Shown: in pieces, positions 51,783-62,069 of the stretch
How positions within the stretch are numbered: the first letter of the stretch is position 1
Layout: each line of letters opens with the position of its first letter
Notes under the pieces: generated by a model
What the model was told of the DNA's origin: nothing
Seen by the model: only the letters and a program-made list of their open reading frames with translations
The model's database searches: none
Program-made: the position numbers and the translations under genes
NCBI GenBank assembly: GCA_009845425.1
Contig: VXZQ01000006.1
Location: 186,001 to 250,000 of the forward strand
DNA from: Holophagales bacterium
GTDB lineage: Bacteria; Acidobacteriota; Thermoanaerobaculia; Multivoradales; Multivoraceae
Length of the DNA: 64,000 bases
Reading direction: 5' to 3'

Positions 51783-54488
51783 CTAGAAGCGCTGGCCCCA
51801 GGCGTAGTTGAAGCGGACGTAGTAGTAGGCCCCGTTGAAGCCGAACGGTGAGAACTGGCCGTACCGGTTGCCGACTCCGTCGGCGGCGCCGGGGTTGTCC
51901 TCCGGATAGGTGTTCAGCAGGTTCTGCACGCCGATGGCGATCGACGTGTCGTTCGGCAGCGGGAAGCCGAGTTCGACGTCGAGCAGGAACTCGCCGCTGT
52001 AGTCCGCGAACATCGGCGCGTTGTTCCGGCCGAGGAGGTTCTGCGCGTCCTCGCTGTCCCACCAGCCATCGTAGTAGTTCACGCGGGCCATCAGGTTCCA
52101 GTTGTCGGCGCTGTGGTTCATCCCCAGGTTCCAGCGGAACTCCGGCAGGCCCTTCTCGATCGTGGCGATGCGGAAGGGACCGACCGTGTCGGGGTTGTGG
52201 TCCGTGACCTCGGTCTTCGTGTAGTTGAACACGAGGCTGAAGCTCGTGTCGCCGCCGAGCTCCGGCGGCGTCCAGGTGCCGACCACGTCCAGGCCCTGCG
52301 TCTGGGTGGCGAAGTCGTTGACGAAGAACCGGAAGTTCTTCAGGTTCCGCGCCTCGACGAAACCGCCGGAGAGCAGTTGCTCGATCTCCGCGTCCGTCAC
52401 GCAGCCCGGCTCCGGGTTCGCGAGGATGTTGCACTGGCGGAACGTCTCGGACAGGGCGATCCGGTCGTCCACGTCGATGTTGAAGATGTCGGCCGTCAGT
52501 GTGAACGCGCCCCTGTCGACGACCAGACCAGCCGAGAAGTTGACCGCGTCCTCGGGCTGGAGGTCCTCGCCGCCCCGCAGCGCCGCGGGCGCGGAGTTGG
52601 AGGGCACCGTGCCGCTGTTGGACAGGCCCCCGGTCTCCGGATCGAAGGCCGTCGTCACGTTGAACGCGTTCTGCTGGCCGGGCGTCGGAGCGCGGAAGCC
52701 GGTGCTGACGGCGGCGCGCAGCGCCACGGCGTCGGACACCTGCCGGCGGCCGGACACCTTGGCGTTGATCGTGTTGCCGAAACCGTCGAAGTCCTCGACC
52801 CGCAGCGCGGCGGTGAAGGTCCCCCTCTCGTCCGGCGTGTCGATCTCCAGGTCGCCGTAAACCGCGACGTTGGCTCGATCCCAGGTTCCGGCGGTGACGT
52901 CGGCGCGATAGCCGTTGAAGCCGTTCGAGCCGGAGCTGAAGCCCTGGGCGGCGTAGGGGCCGATCTCCCAGGAAGCCGGGTCGCCGGCGCCGATCCGGAA
53001 CTGCTCGTTGCGCCACTCCAGACCGGCCGCGAGGCTCATGTTGTCGCGCACCGGGTAGGTAATGTCGAAGTTGACGTTCGTGTCGGTCTGCTCGTAGATG
53101 CCGGGCATGAACGACGTCGGCGTGTCGTAGCCGAGCGACGCGTTCACCGTGTTGTAGATGAACTGGTCGACCTCGCTGCTACCGACGTTGACGCTGAGAT
53201 CCCAGGTCATGCCGCTGTCAAGGTAGCCGCGGAGGCCGGCAACGATCGAGGAATCGATCAGGTCGCCGCCGAACTGGGGCGTGAAGCCGCCGGGGAAGCG
53301 GGTCCGCAGCGTGAAGCAGTTCGGGTCCGCTTCGACAGCAGCCAGGGCGGCGGGGTCGGGAACGTGATCGACGACCGGGATCGCGGGGCAGTTGCCGGCG
53401 CCCTCGACGCCGGTCGCGGCCCATACCCGATCGCCAACGAGCAGGAACTTGCCCCGTCTCGCCGGGTCCGAGTAGGTGAAGACGCCGGTCCGCGTGTTCG
53501 GGTTGCGGAAGTAGAAACCGCCCGTCGTCTTCCGGCTGGCGTAGTTGGCGTGGCCGTAGAACTGGGTGCCGTTGTTGAACAGGCTGCCGAAGTTGGCGAA
53601 CAGCTTGATGTCGTCCTCGACCAGCGGCGAGCCCCAGACCTGCGCCGGGTTGCGGATGTCGCTGTTGCCGGTGTTGATGATGTTGATCGCGTCGTTCCGC
53701 TGGACGCTGCGGCTCGTCGGGTCGGCGGCGCCGTACTCCATGCTCAGGTTGAAGAAGCCGTTCTCGCCCATCGGCATGCCGAAGTTCGCGGCGACGGCGT
53801 AGGACATGCCCTTGTCGCCGGCGAACGTGTACTGGCCGCCGAAGCCGGAACTGGAGCCTGGGTTCGAGTCCTGGAACTGACCCGACCGGATTTCCACGCT
53901 GCCGCCCGAGCTCGCGTCCTTGAGCTGGAAGTTGATGACGCCGGCGATCGCGTCGGAGCCGTACTGTGCCGAGGCGCCGTCGCGCAGGACTTCGACCTGG
54001 CGCAGCGCGATGGCCGGGATGATGGAGATGTCCGGTCCCTGGGAGCCATCGGAGATGCCGTTGCCCAGCCAGGCGATGACGGCGGCGCGATGACGGCGCT
54101 TGCCGTTGACCAGGATCAGGGTGTGGTCCGGCGCCAGACCGCGGAGGTTGGCCGGTCGGACCAGGGTGGCCGCGTCACTGATCGGCTGTGTGCCGACGTT
54201 GTAGGACGGGACGACGGTGCGGATCCGGTCCGTCAGGTCGTTGGCTCCCTGGCTGACCAGCTCGGTCTCGGGAATGACGTCGACCGGCACGGGCGATGCG
54301 GTGACGGTGCGTCCCTCCGTCCGGGTGCCGACGACGACGATCGTCTCTTCGAACTCCTGCGGTTCTTCGGCCTCGGACTCGTCTTGATTGTCCCCCTCCT
54401 GAGCCAGAACTGGAACGGCCAGACAGAACGCCAGGAACAGGACCAGCAGGTACGACAGGCGGAGGGGCTCGACTTCAGGTTTCCTCAT
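51783..54488 (-). CDS. TonB-dependent outer-membrane receptor
   Basis: 901 residues from ATG 54486-54488, preferred over an ATG 9 codons upstream because AAAGGAG sits 8 bases before it. Signal peptide YLLVLFLAFCLAVPVLAQ, then the TonB box region EETIVVVGTR, the plug with LRGLAPDHTLILVNGKRRH and VEVLRDGASAQYGSDAIAGV, and a 22-strand barrel ending in NYAWGQRF with C-terminal Phe, the BAM recognition end. It imports a siderophore, vitamin or glycan driven by TonB. No partner genes nearby indicate the ligand. Confidence 0.94.
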   Translation of the reverse strand: MRKPEVEPLRLSYLLVLFLAFCLAVPVLAQEGDNQDESEAEEPQEFEETIVVVGTRTEGRTVTASPVPVDVIPETELVSQGANDLTDRIRTVVPSYNVGTQPISDAATLVRPANLRGLAPDHTLILVNGKRRHRAAVIAWLGNGISDGSQGPDISIIPAIALRQVEVLRDGASAQYGSDAIAGVINFQLKDASSGGSVEIRSGQFQDSNPGSSSGFGGQYTFAGDKGMSYAVAANFGMPMGENGFFNLSMEYGAADPTSRSVQRNDAINIINTGNSDIRNPAQVWGSPLVEDDIKLFANFGSLFNNGTQFYGHANYASRKTTGGFYFRNPNTRTGVFTYSDPARRGKFLLVGDRVWAATGVEGAGNCPAIPVVDHVPDPAALAAVEADPNCFTLRTRFPGGFTPQFGGDLIDSSIVAGLRGYLDSGMTWDLSVNVGSSEVDQFIYNTVNASLGYDTPTSFMPGIYEQTDTNVNFDITYPVRDNMSLAAGLEWRNEQFRIGAGDPASWEIGPYAAQGFSSGSNGFNGYRADVTAGTWDRANVAVYGDLEIDTPDERGTFTAALRVEDFDGFGNTINAKVSGRRQVSDAVALRAAVSTGFRAPTPGQQNAFNVTTAFDPETGGLSNSGTVPSNSAPAALRGGEDLQPEDAVNFSAGLVVDRGAFTLTADIFNIDVDDRIALSETFRQCNILANPEPGCVTDAEIEQLLSGGFVEARNLKNFRFFVNDFATQTQGLDVVGTWTPPELGGDTSFSLVFNYTKTEVTDHNPDTVGPFRIATIEKGLPEFRWNLGMNHSADNWNLMARVNYYDGWWDSEDAQNLLGRNNAPMFADYSGEFLLDVELGFPLPNDTSIAIGVQNLLNTYPEDNPGAADGVGNRYGQFSPFGFNGAYYYVRFNYAWGQRF

Positions 54489-54571
54489 CGGAAGTGCTCC
54501 TTTGTTCGATTGCACGTCGACCGCGTGGAGACTACAACACCTATGCGTCTGCCTGCTAGCGTCCCGGCCGG

Positions 54572-56302
54572 ATGGGGGGAGTCTCGGGTAGCGGGCAGAC
54601 GTGGCGATACATCGGAGTGCCGACCTGGCAGCGCGGCGTGCTCTGGGCGCTCCTGCTCGCGCTGGCGGCCGGAGCAGCGGTCTTCGATCCCTCTGACTGG
54701 CCCTACACGGTGGGCGACGAGGGCGTCTACGCGATGCAGGCCCAGAGCCTCGCCTTCGACCTCGACCGACGCTACGAAGAAGCCGACTTTCGGCGCTACC
54801 AGCGGCTGACGGGCAAGGTGCCCGACCCGCTGATTCTCCAGACCGTCGACGACGGCGCCACGCTCGTCTACGCGAAGCCGGCCTTCTACTCCCTCTATCT
54901 CGCGCCCTTCGTTCGCCTTGCGCCCCGGCACGGGCCGATCGTGGCGAACCTGCTGCTGTTTCTCCTCGCGACGTTGCTGCTCGACTGCCTGCTGACCGCC
55001 CGGATCGGCGCCGACGGCCCGCTGGTGGCGGCGTTGCTGCTCTTCTTCTCGGTCACCTTCGGCCATGTGTTCTGGATCCACGCGGACCTCTTCTACCTGG
55101 TGGTCACGGCGCTGGGTCTCTGCTGCCTGGATCCCTGGCTCGAGGACAGGCAACTTCCCCCGGCGCGGCTGGTCGCCGGGGGCGCGCTGCTGGCGGTGGC
55201 CGGGGCCGGCCGGCCGTTCTACCTGGCGGTGCTGGCGGCGGTGCTCCTGGCGACCTCGCCGACGTTGCGTCAGGCGTGGGGCCGCCGGGCCGCGGCGTTC
55301 GTCGTCGGGGGTGCGATCCTGCTGCTCGTCGGTTCAGCGTGGTTTCACCGCGCCAGCGGCGGCGCGTGGACTCCCTACGTGAGCGAACGGCAGGGATTCA
55401 GCAGCGCCACGGGTTATCCGGACGTCGACTTCGAGCGGCAGCGCTGGCCCGAGCTGCTGTCCGTGCGCGGCGATGCGTCCTGGGCTCGCGAGGGCTTCCT
55501 GCTGCCCGACTTCGACGCGGCGCTGCTCGGCCACAATGTGGTGTACGCGTTGATCGGCCGGAGCATCGGCATCGTCCCGTACTTCCTGCCACTGCTTGTC
55601 GCCTGCGCCTGCCTGCGGCGCGGGTCGCGGCGGCGATGGCTGCTGCTCGGAATCGCCGTCGGACTCCTGGCCTTCCTGATCAAGAATCCGTACAACTTCT
55701 ACGGCGGAGCGGGAGCGATCGCGAACCGCTGGTTCCTGCCGCTGTACGCGGCCTGCTGGTTCCTGATCGAGCGGCCGCCGTCCAGGCGCTGGCTCGCGAC
55801 CATGTCCCTTGGAGCGGCGCTGTTCGTCCTGCCACTGTGGCGGACGGCGGCTTCCTTCCCGCTGGAGATCGATCACGAGCACGGCGCCCGCCGCTTGCGC
55901 TACGTATCGGCGGCGGCGAAGGGGCTTCTGCCGCTCGAGACGTCCCAGATTCACCTCGGGTCGGCGCCGGCGGACATCCAGCACGGCGACCTCCGCGTCC
56001 GGCTGATCGGCGACGGTGTTTGGCCGCACGGTCCCGACGGAATCCGCTACGGGCCGTCCGCCGACGGCGAGATCCTGGTCGGTTCGCCGGTGCGGCTTGC
56101 CCGTCTGACGGTGACTCTGGCGCCTGTCGGCGAGGGTACGGGTCAGGCAACGACGCGCCACGTCCTTGAGCGACCGACCCGGATCGCGCGGCACCGCTAC
56201 TGGTACGGCGGGATTCCGCTGAACTACTACCGCTTGCGCTTGCCGAAGATGTCCGGAGCGGACCGCGAGGTCTCGCTGACGCCGGAATTCGACTGGCGAT
56301 GA
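54572..56302 (+). CDS. Polytopic membrane protein, GT39/PMT-like glycosyltransferase
   Basis: 576 residues. About ten transmembrane helices. The first periplasmic loop holds DEGVYAMQAQSLAFD, the Asp-Glu position expected for the catalytic Asp of GT-C enzymes, and RYQRLTGKVPDPLIL follows. The C-terminal 150 residues are soluble and beta-rich. GT-C enzymes transfer sugars from polyprenyl donors to proteins or lipids. Divergent from the TonB receptor; the cytochrome gene follows 39 bases downstream. Enzyme activity is inference from the fold plan. Confidence 0.72.
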   Translation: MGGVSGSGQTWRYIGVPTWQRGVLWALLLALAAGAAVFDPSDWPYTVGDEGVYAMQAQSLAFDLDRRYEEADFRRYQRLTGKVPDPLILQTVDDGATLVYAKPAFYSLYLAPFVRLAPRHGPIVANLLLFLLATLLLDCLLTARIGADGPLVAALLLFFSVTFGHVFWIHADLFYLVVTALGLCCLDPWLEDRQLPPARLVAGGALLAVAGAGRPFYLAVLAAVLLATSPTLRQAWGRRAAAFVVGGAILLLVGSAWFHRASGGAWTPYVSERQGFSSATGYPDVDFERQRWPELLSVRGDASWAREGFLLPDFDAALLGHNVVYALIGRSIGIVPYFLPLLVACACLRRGSRRRWLLLGIAVGLLAFLIKNPYNFYGGAGAIANRWFLPLYAACWFLIERPPSRRWLATMSLGAALFVLPLWRTAASFPLEIDHEHGARRLRYVSAAAKGLLPLETSQIHLGSAPADIQHGDLRVRLIGDGVWPHGPDGIRYGPSADGEILVGSPVRLARLTVTLAPVGEGTGQATTRHVLERPTRIARHRYWYGGIPLNYYRLRLPKMSGADREVSLTPEFDWR

Positions 56303-56341
56303 CGAGACGTCGGGCCTCTCACGTATTGGTAACCTGACGTC

Positions 56342-57127
56342 GTGAACGGGACCGGAGGGATTCTGAAGCGGGCGGGTGCGATTCTGGCCGTCGCCGCTCT
56401 GGCCGGCGTCGCGTCGGCCCAGGATCCGTGCATCGACTGCCACGCCGCCCAGGAACTCGACGAAGTGGCGCAAGTCCACTTGCGGCAGTTCCGCGACTCG
56501 GCTCACGCCTCTGCCGGCGTCTCCTGCGCGGACTGTCATGGGGGCAACACGTCGACGTTCGTGGAGTTGCGGGCCCACAAAGGCGTGTTCAACAGCGCCC
56601 ACGGTGACAGCCCGACCAACCACTGGAACCTGCCGCGGACCTGCGGGCGCTGCCATGACGCCGAGTACGGGGCGCTGCAACAGAGCGCCCACTACGCTCT
56701 GCTCGAGCGCCAGGTCCGTGCCGCTCCGACCTGTACGACCTGCCACGGCAGCCTGGCGGCTCAGTCGCTGGGCGTCGAAGGTGGCCTGCAGGCGCAGTGC
56801 AATCGCTGTCACGGCCCGGACGCCGATCACGAAGAGGTCGGCATTCCCGGTGAAGCAGGCCAGGAAGCGCTGGCGCGGGGCGGTCGCAACCTGGCGCGGC
56901 TTCGGGCTCTGGGCCAGCAACGGGCCGAGGTGAGTCGTGCCGTTCTGCGGCTCAGGGACCCCTCGAAGCGCCATGAGGCGGCCGATGCGCTGTTCGCGAT
57001 CAACGCCTCGTGGGACGAGGCGATCGAGGCCGGTCATGCGTTCCACTGGTCGGACTGGGAGAGCGCGCTCGACACGATGGCGGGCGCGATCGCCGAGCTC
57101 AGGTCGGCGCTGGCGCCTCGCAGGTGA
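56342..57127 (+). CDS. Pentaheme c-type cytochrome
   Basis: 261 residues from GTG 56342. Signal peptide AGAILAVAALAGVASAQ, then five CxxCH heme-binding motifs: CIDCH, CADCH, CGRCH, CTTCH and CNRCH in the first 160 residues. Additional His residues (DSAHAS, SAHGDS, QSAHYALL) are possible distal ligands. The C-terminal 90 residues are helical and lack heme motifs (LRDPSKRHEAADALFAINAS). A periplasmic electron carrier similar in plan to NapC/NrfH-associated or cytochrome c554-like multihemes; partner unknown. Confidence 0.88.
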   Translation: MNGTGGILKRAGAILAVAALAGVASAQDPCIDCHAAQELDEVAQVHLRQFRDSAHASAGVSCADCHGGNTSTFVELRAHKGVFNSAHGDSPTNHWNLPRTCGRCHDAEYGALQQSAHYALLERQVRAAPTCTTCHGSLAAQSLGVEGGLQAQCNRCHGPDADHEEVGIPGEAGQEALARGGRNLARLRALGQQRAEVSRAVLRLRDPSKRHEAADALFAINASWDEAIEAGHAFHWSDWESALDTMAGAIAELRSALAPRR

Positions 57128-57184
57128 CCGCTGAGCCCGGGCTCGACTGACGGCAGCGAGCGGTGTGTCGGCGCCTCGGGCCGG

Positions 57185-58726
57185 TCAGGTTTCGGACTCG
57201 CGGTCCGCTTCCCGCAGCGAGCGCATCAGTGACATCGCCATGAGCGCTCCGACGACGAGGAGAGGCAGCGACACGACCAGGGTGGCCGACTGGATGACCC
57301 GTAGTTGGTCGTTGCCGCCCTCCTGACCGATGAACATCAGCGTGACTGGCAGAACGCCGACCGCGACGGCCCAGAACAGGCGGTGCCAGCGGGCCGGATG
57401 GGTTCCTTCGGGCAGGTTACGGGTGGCCGACGCCGCCAGGCAATAGGACGCGGAGTCGTAGGTCGTGGCAATGAAGACGATCGCCACGAGCGCGAAGACG
57501 GCGAGGACGAGGGGCCCGAGCGGCAGGAAGCCGATGCTCTGGGCGATCGCTGTCTCGGTGCCGGCCTGAGCGGCGATGTCGCGCACGGGAAGCGCGCCCG
57601 ACAGGTCCAGGTGCATGCTGTAGTTGCCGAGCACGGCGTAGAAAAGGGCGCAGCCGAGGGTGCCCAGGACCAGCATGCCGAGGATGAGTTGCCGCACCGT
57701 CCGGCCCCGGGAGATGCGGGTCACGAACAGGCCCATGAAGGGTCCGTAGGCAATCCACCAGGCCCAGTAGAAGACGGTCATGTCCTCGATGAAGCCGGTG
57801 CGCGCTACCGGGTCCGTCCAGGTATTCAGACGAATGAAGTTCTCGAGCATCAAACCGATGGAGTTCGTGCCGCTGCGAAGAAGGAAGTTCGTCGGACCGA
57901 CGATCAGGATGAAGGCGAGCAGGGCGATCGCGGCGAGGATCGAGCCGTCGGAGAGCGGCTTGATGCCCCGTTCGAGTCCGAGGTAGACGCTGGCCGCGAA
58001 CAGGGTGACGCAGACGAGCAGGATCGTCACCTGAAGTCCGAAGGTCTGTTCGATCCCCAGGACTTCGCTGATGCAGGCCGCCACCATGGGCGTTCCCAGC
58101 CCGAGTGAAGTGCCGGTGCCGCCGACCAGGGCCAGGATGAACAGGACGTCGACGATCCGTGCCGGGGGGCGGTCGTAGCCGTCGCGGCCGATCAGCGCGT
58201 GCAGGCCCGTGCTCAGGCGGAGTACAGGCGCGTGCTGCCGGTAGTAGGGGATCGCGATCGCCACGGCCGGGAAGCAGTACAGCGCCCAGGCCGAGATGCC
58301 CCAGTGGAAGATGCCGTAGGTCGCCGCCCATTCGACCGCCTCGGTGGAGTTCGGGGCGAGTTCGAAGGGCGGTTTGTCGAGGTAGGTCACCCATTCGATC
58401 GTCGACCAGTAGAGGAGTCCGGCCCCGATGCCGGCGCAGAAGAGCATGGCCATCCAGCTGAAGATGTTGAAGTCTGGCCGGCTGTCCTCGTGGCCGAGCC
58501 GTCGCTTGCCGTGGTGGCTGAAGGCGAGCCAGACCAGAAAGACGGTGACCGCCAGCGTCGCCCACTGGTAGATGAGGCCGAAGCGCTCCGTCAGGGACTC
58601 GTAGGCCTTGACCACGAGGGCGCCGCCAGCCTGGGGCGCCAGCGCGAGGGGAGCGCAGACCAGCACGATCAGCGCGACGCTGACGCCGAAGGCCGTGCGG
58701 TCGATGCGGGGTGGGCGAGGAGCCAC
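57185..58726 (-). CDS. BCCT-family betaine/carnitine/choline transporter
   Basis: 513 residues, 12 transmembrane helices. Family landmarks: FSWMAMLFCAGIGAGLLYWS, which contains the glycine-rich BCCT unwound segment, EWAATYGIFHWGISAWALYC, and FYWAWWIAYGPFMGLFVTRI, the conserved Trp box. It takes up quaternary ammonium compounds for osmoprotection or catabolism. It starts 4 bases after lysK stops, so it appears to be the last gene of the lysine operon. Confidence 0.93.
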   Translation of the reverse strand: MAPRPPRIDRTAFGVSVALIVLVCAPLALAPQAGGALVVKAYESLTERFGLIYQWATLAVTVFLVWLAFSHHGKRRLGHEDSRPDFNIFSWMAMLFCAGIGAGLLYWSTIEWVTYLDKPPFELAPNSTEAVEWAATYGIFHWGISAWALYCFPAVAIAIPYYRQHAPVLRLSTGLHALIGRDGYDRPPARIVDVLFILALVGGTGTSLGLGTPMVAACISEVLGIEQTFGLQVTILLVCVTLFAASVYLGLERGIKPLSDGSILAAIALLAFILIVGPTNFLLRSGTNSIGLMLENFIRLNTWTDPVARTGFIEDMTVFYWAWWIAYGPFMGLFVTRISRGRTVRQLILGMLVLGTLGCALFYAVLGNYSMHLDLSGALPVRDIAAQAGTETAIAQSIGFLPLGPLVLAVFALVAIVFIATTYDSASYCLAASATRNLPEGTHPARWHRLFWAVAVGVLPVTLMFIGQEGGNDQLRVIQSATLVVSLPLLVVGALMAMSLMRSLREADRESET

Positions 58727-58730
58727 GCGG

Positions 58731-59975
58731 TCAGCCGGTGACCGGCAAGGCCGCGGCGAGATTCCTCAACGCAAGTTCCACGGTGTCGACCGCCAGCAGG
58801 TACTCGTTCAGATCCAGGTGCTCGTTCGGGGTGTGGTCGAGTGTACTGTCTCCCGGTCCGTAGGCGACGATGGGGCATCGCCACACCGGCCAGACGATGT
58901 TCATGTCGCAGGTGCCGGTCTTGACGACGAACTTCGGCGCGACCCGCGGGCCGCCCACCGCGCGAATGGCGGCGAGGAACGCGCGGACCAGCGGTGAGTG
59001 CCGGTCGGCCCGGACCCCGATCTCGTAGCCGCGCAGGCTGAGTTCCAGGCCGGCGTGCCCCTGCTCGCACCGGATGGTTCCCGTGGCCCGATCCGGGTCG
59101 AGGTCCGAGAACAGCGGTCCGTTGATGTCCGCCGCCGCGCCGCGGAACCAGCTCGTCAACTCGTCGACCAGAGCGGCGACGTCGAAGTCGACGGGGAGCC
59201 TCAGGCCGTAGTCGGCGCGTACGGTGTCGTAGAGACCGTCGCTGGTGGTCCCGATGGAGCGGAGGCTGGGCAGCACCCGCTCGAACGGTGTCTGGCCTCC
59301 GTGGCGCTCGGCCACCTGCTCCAGGCGCCGCCATAGGTCGAACGCCGTGATGCCGACGCCGACCTCCGGGCCGGCCGTATGGCTGCTCGGCCGCCGGGCC
59401 ATCAGGTCGATCAGCAGGCGTCCCTTGTAGCCGAGGGTCACCCGGTGCCAGTGGCTGGGCTCGCCGATGATGCAGAAGTCGGGCGTCGGTTCGTCGCGGC
59501 CGTTCAGCCGCTTCAGCAGGAAGTGGGCGCCGCGGGAACTCGCCGCCTCCTCTTCCGTCGCGCCGGCGACGATCACCCGCAGGTCGTGGGCGCGCGCCCA
59601 GTCTCCGCCGAGTCGCGCAGCAGCCGCCACGAAGCTGGCGAGCGGACCCTTCGCGTCGACCGAGCCCCGACCATGCAGGATGCCGTGCGGCGATCCGTCG
59701 TTCTCGATCCGTACGGGGATGTTCCCGGGCACGGTGTCGATGTGCCCGAGCAGGACGACCAGACGGGAGGCCGCGGGTTCTCCAAGTTCGCCCACTGCGT
59801 TCAGTGCGCCGTCCACGTGGCAGCGTTCGAGACCGCGCGCGGCCATCTGGTCGGCCAGCCAGCCGCTGGCCGCCGCTTCGTGCCGGGACAACGACGGGAC
59901 CGCGACGAGTCCTCGCACCAGCTCGATCTCGGCGCGATGCCGTTCGGCGTCCACGGTCGCGACATCCACGGTCAT
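58731..59975 (-). CDS. lysK: [LysW]-lysine/ornithine hydrolase (ArgE/DapE-like metallopeptidase)
   Basis: 414 residues. M20-type di-zinc peptidase: [12 protein letters not shown] (first zinc His-Asp), [15 protein letters not shown] (bridging Asp), [14 protein letters not shown] (catalytic Glu and metal Glu), and a C-terminal [10 protein letters not shown] dimerisation domain with [18 protein letters not shown] (final His). It releases lysine from the carrier LysW. ATG 59973-59975 overlaps the lysJ stop by four bases (ATGA); the open frame further upstream is antisense to lysJ-reading sequence. Confidence 0.9.
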   Translation of the reverse strand: MTVDVATVDAERHRAEIELVRGLVAVPSLSRHEAAASGWLADQMAARGLERCHVDGALNAVGELGEPAASRLVVLLGHIDTVPGNIPVRIENDGSPHGILHGRGSVDAKGPLASFVAAAARLGGDWARAHDLRVIVAGATEEEAASSRGAHFLLKRLNGRDEPTPDFCIIGEPSHWHRVTLGYKGRLLIDLMARRPSSHTAGPEVGVGITAFDLWRRLEQVAERHGGQTPFERVLPSLRSIGTTSDGLYDTVRADYGLRLPVDFDVAALVDELTSWFRGAAADINGPLFSDLDPDRATGTIRCEQGHAGLELSLRGYEIGVRADRHSPLVRAFLAAIRAVGGPRVAPKFVVKTGTCDMNIVWPVWRCPIVAYGPGDSTLDHTPNEHLDLNEYLLAVDTVELALRNLAAALPVTG

Positions 59976-61165
59976 TCGCCTCCGAGCACGTCCTGGATCG
60001 CTTCGGCGCCGCGCTCGAGTTCCTCGTCCGTGACGATCAGCGGCGGCAGCAGGCGAACCACGTTCGGGCCCGCGGGCAGGGCCAGGACCCTGTGTTCGGT
60101 CGCGAGTCGGGCGATGTGGCGGCCGGCGCGCTCGCGCAGGACGACTCCGATCATCAGGCCGCGTCCCCGAACTTCCCGCACCCGCGGATTCGAGGCGAAC
60201 CGGCTCCTGAGCGACTCGACGAAACGCGCGCCGATCGTCGCCGCCCTTGCCGGCAGGTCGAGACGCTCGAGCGTCTCGATCACGGCCAGGCCGACCGCGC
60301 AGGCGAGCGGGTTGCCGCCGTACGTCGAGCCGTGGCTGCCGGGGCGAAGCGCCTCGGCGACTCGACTGCCGTAGGCGATCGCTCCGAGCGGGAAGCCGCC
60401 GCCGATGCCCTTGGCCATTGCCACCAGGTCGGGCTCGAGTCCGGGCGTGTACTGATGGGCGAACCACCTGCCGCAACGGCCGAACCCCGTTTGCACTTCG
60501 TCGAGGATGAGCAGGGCGCCGTGCCGGTCGCAGGCGCGGCGCGTTGCCAGCAGGACATCGTCGCCGAGGACGTTGACGCCGCCTTCGCCCTGCACGGGTT
60601 CGAGAACGACCGCGGCCGTCTCCCCGGAGACCGCCTGGTCGACTGCCTCGGCTTCCGGCTGAACGAAGACGGCATCGTGAAGCAGGCCGTCGTAGGGCCT
60701 GCGCGCCGCCGGGTTCCAGGTCATCGCCAGTGCGCCCAGGGTGCGGCCGTGGAAGCTGCTTCGGAGCGCCACAGTTCGGCTTCTTCCCGTAGCGAGCGCC
60801 GCGAACTTGAGCGCGCCCTCGACCGCCTCCGTGCCGCTGTTGCAGAGGAACACGCGGTCGAGCTTCGCGGGCAGGATGGCGACCAGCGCCTCGACGTACT
60901 CCGCGCGCACGGCGCTCGACACGTTGAGCGGACAGAAGGTGAGGCGCTCCGCCTGGCGCTTGATGGCGTCGACGATCGCCGGGTGGTTGTAGCCCAGGCA
61001 GCAGACGCCGTAACCGGCGGTCAGGTCCAGGTAACGGTCGCCGTTCTCCGCGATCAGTTCGCAACCCTCGCCGCCCACAATCGGCGGGGTGGGCCGGCGC
61101 GGCGCCCAGGTCCCGAGGCGGCGGTCTTCGGCGCCGGCTGACGCCGGCCTGACGTGTTCGCTCAT
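59972..61165 (-). CDS. lysJ: [LysW]-aminoadipate semialdehyde transaminase
   Basis: 397 residues, fold type I class III aminotransferase. Motifs: [18 protein letters not shown] (PLP phosphate), [34 protein letters not shown] and the PLP lysine in [16 protein letters not shown], followed by [10 protein letters not shown]. Converts LysW-bound aminoadipate semialdehyde to LysW-lysine. Close relatives are ArgD; the LysW assignment rests on the neighbouring LysX, LysZ and LysY genes. Overlaps lysZ and lysK by four bases each. Confidence 0.9.
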   Translation of the reverse strand: MSEHVRPASAGAEDRRLGTWAPRRPTPPIVGGEGCELIAENGDRYLDLTAGYGVCCLGYNHPAIVDAIKRQAERLTFCPLNVSSAVRAEYVEALVAILPAKLDRVFLCNSGTEAVEGALKFAALATGRSRTVALRSSFHGRTLGALAMTWNPAARRPYDGLLHDAVFVQPEAEAVDQAVSGETAAVVLEPVQGEGGVNVLGDDVLLATRRACDRHGALLILDEVQTGFGRCGRWFAHQYTPGLEPDLVAMAKGIGGGFPLGAIAYGSRVAEALRPGSHGSTYGGNPLACAVGLAVIETLERLDLPARAATIGARFVESLRSRFASNPRVREVRGRGLMIGVVLRERAGRHIARLATEHRVLALPAGPNVVRLLPPLIVTDEELERGAEAIQDVLGGE

Positions 61166-62061
61166 CGGGCCTCCTCCCGCCGACCTGGCCTGACGACGAC
61201 GTGAGTGCCCGCGCCGTCGAGGGCCGCCTGCACGGGCCGTTCGACCCGGCCGTCAGCGAAGATGATCCGGCCAGCCCCGCCGCGGAGCGCTTCGGCGGCG
61301 CCGAGCACCTTCTTCTTCATCCGGTCTTCGGCCGCGGCCGACAGGGGTTCGAGCCCGGAGTCGGGGGCGGCGCCGGAGAGCGCGTCGCGGGCGACCTCGA
61401 AGCGGGGAATCAAGGAGTCTTCGTCGGGGAAGTCGGCAAGCAGTCCCGGCGTGGCGGAGAGATAGACGAGGGTCGGGGCGCCCAGGGCAGTCGCAAGGGC
61501 GGCCGCGGCGCGATCCCCGTCCACGTTCACGGCTTCGCCGTCGAAGGAGGCCCCGGGGGGCGTCAGCACCGGCAGGTAACCGCCGCCGAGCAGCAGGCGC
61601 AGGAGTTCACCGTTTACCTTCTCGACGGTGCCGGTCCAGTCGTCGCGCAACACCATGCGCCGGCCGCCGCGCCAGATGCGCAGCTTGTCCTTGCGGCGCC
61701 CCTCGAACAGGCGGCCGTCGAGCCCGGACAGTCCGACCGCCGCAACGCCCTGGCGCTGCAGGAGTTCGACCCAGCGCTTGTTCAGCAGGCCGCAGTAGAC
61801 CATCTCGAAGATCTCGAGCGTGCGGCGGTCCGTCCGGCGGCTGCTGTAGCCGCTTTCACTGGTCACGAACTGCGGCGGGTGTCCCAACTGCTCGGCGACC
61901 TCGTTCGTCGTCTCCGCGCCGCCGTGAACCAGGACGACGCGCCGACCGGCTCGCCACAGGGATCCGACGTCGGCGGTGATCGCCTCGAGGTCGAGCGTCT
62001 TGCCGCCGCCGGCCTTGATCACGAGCGGTTCGCCGGAGTTGTCTGGGCTGGTTTCGGCCAT
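61162..62061 (-). CDS. lysZ: [LysW]-aminoadipate kinase
   Basis: 299 residues, amino-acid-kinase fold related to ArgB. The N-terminal [12 protein letters not shown] is the phosphate-binding loop, followed by [19 protein letters not shown] and [17 protein letters not shown]. The Lys-x-Gly pattern at the start and the [17 protein letters not shown] block match LysZ-type enzymes rather than ArgB. Phosphorylates the side-chain carboxyl of LysW-aminoadipate. ATG 62059-62061 is 8 bases after lysY; the open frame beyond it is lysY antisense. Confidence 0.9.
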   Translation of the reverse strand: MAETSPDNSGEPLVIKAGGGKTLDLEAITADVGSLWRAGRRVVLVHGGAETTNEVAEQLGHPPQFVTSESGYSSRRTDRRTLEIFEMVYCGLLNKRWVELLQRQGVAAVGLSGLDGRLFEGRRKDKLRIWRGGRRMVLRDDWTGTVEKVNGELLRLLLGGGYLPVLTPPGASFDGEAVNVDGDRAAAALATALGAPTLVYLSATPGLLADFPDEDSLIPRFEVARDALSGAAPDSGLEPLSAAAEDRMKKKVLGAAEALRGGAGRIIFADGRVERPVQAALDGAGTHVVVRPGRREEAR

Positions 62062-62069
62062 TCTCTTCG

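Noticed and set aside
59976..61064. Extension of the lysK frame
   Set aside because: It lies within lysJ in another frame and is Arg rich; the ArgE-like protein starts at 59975.
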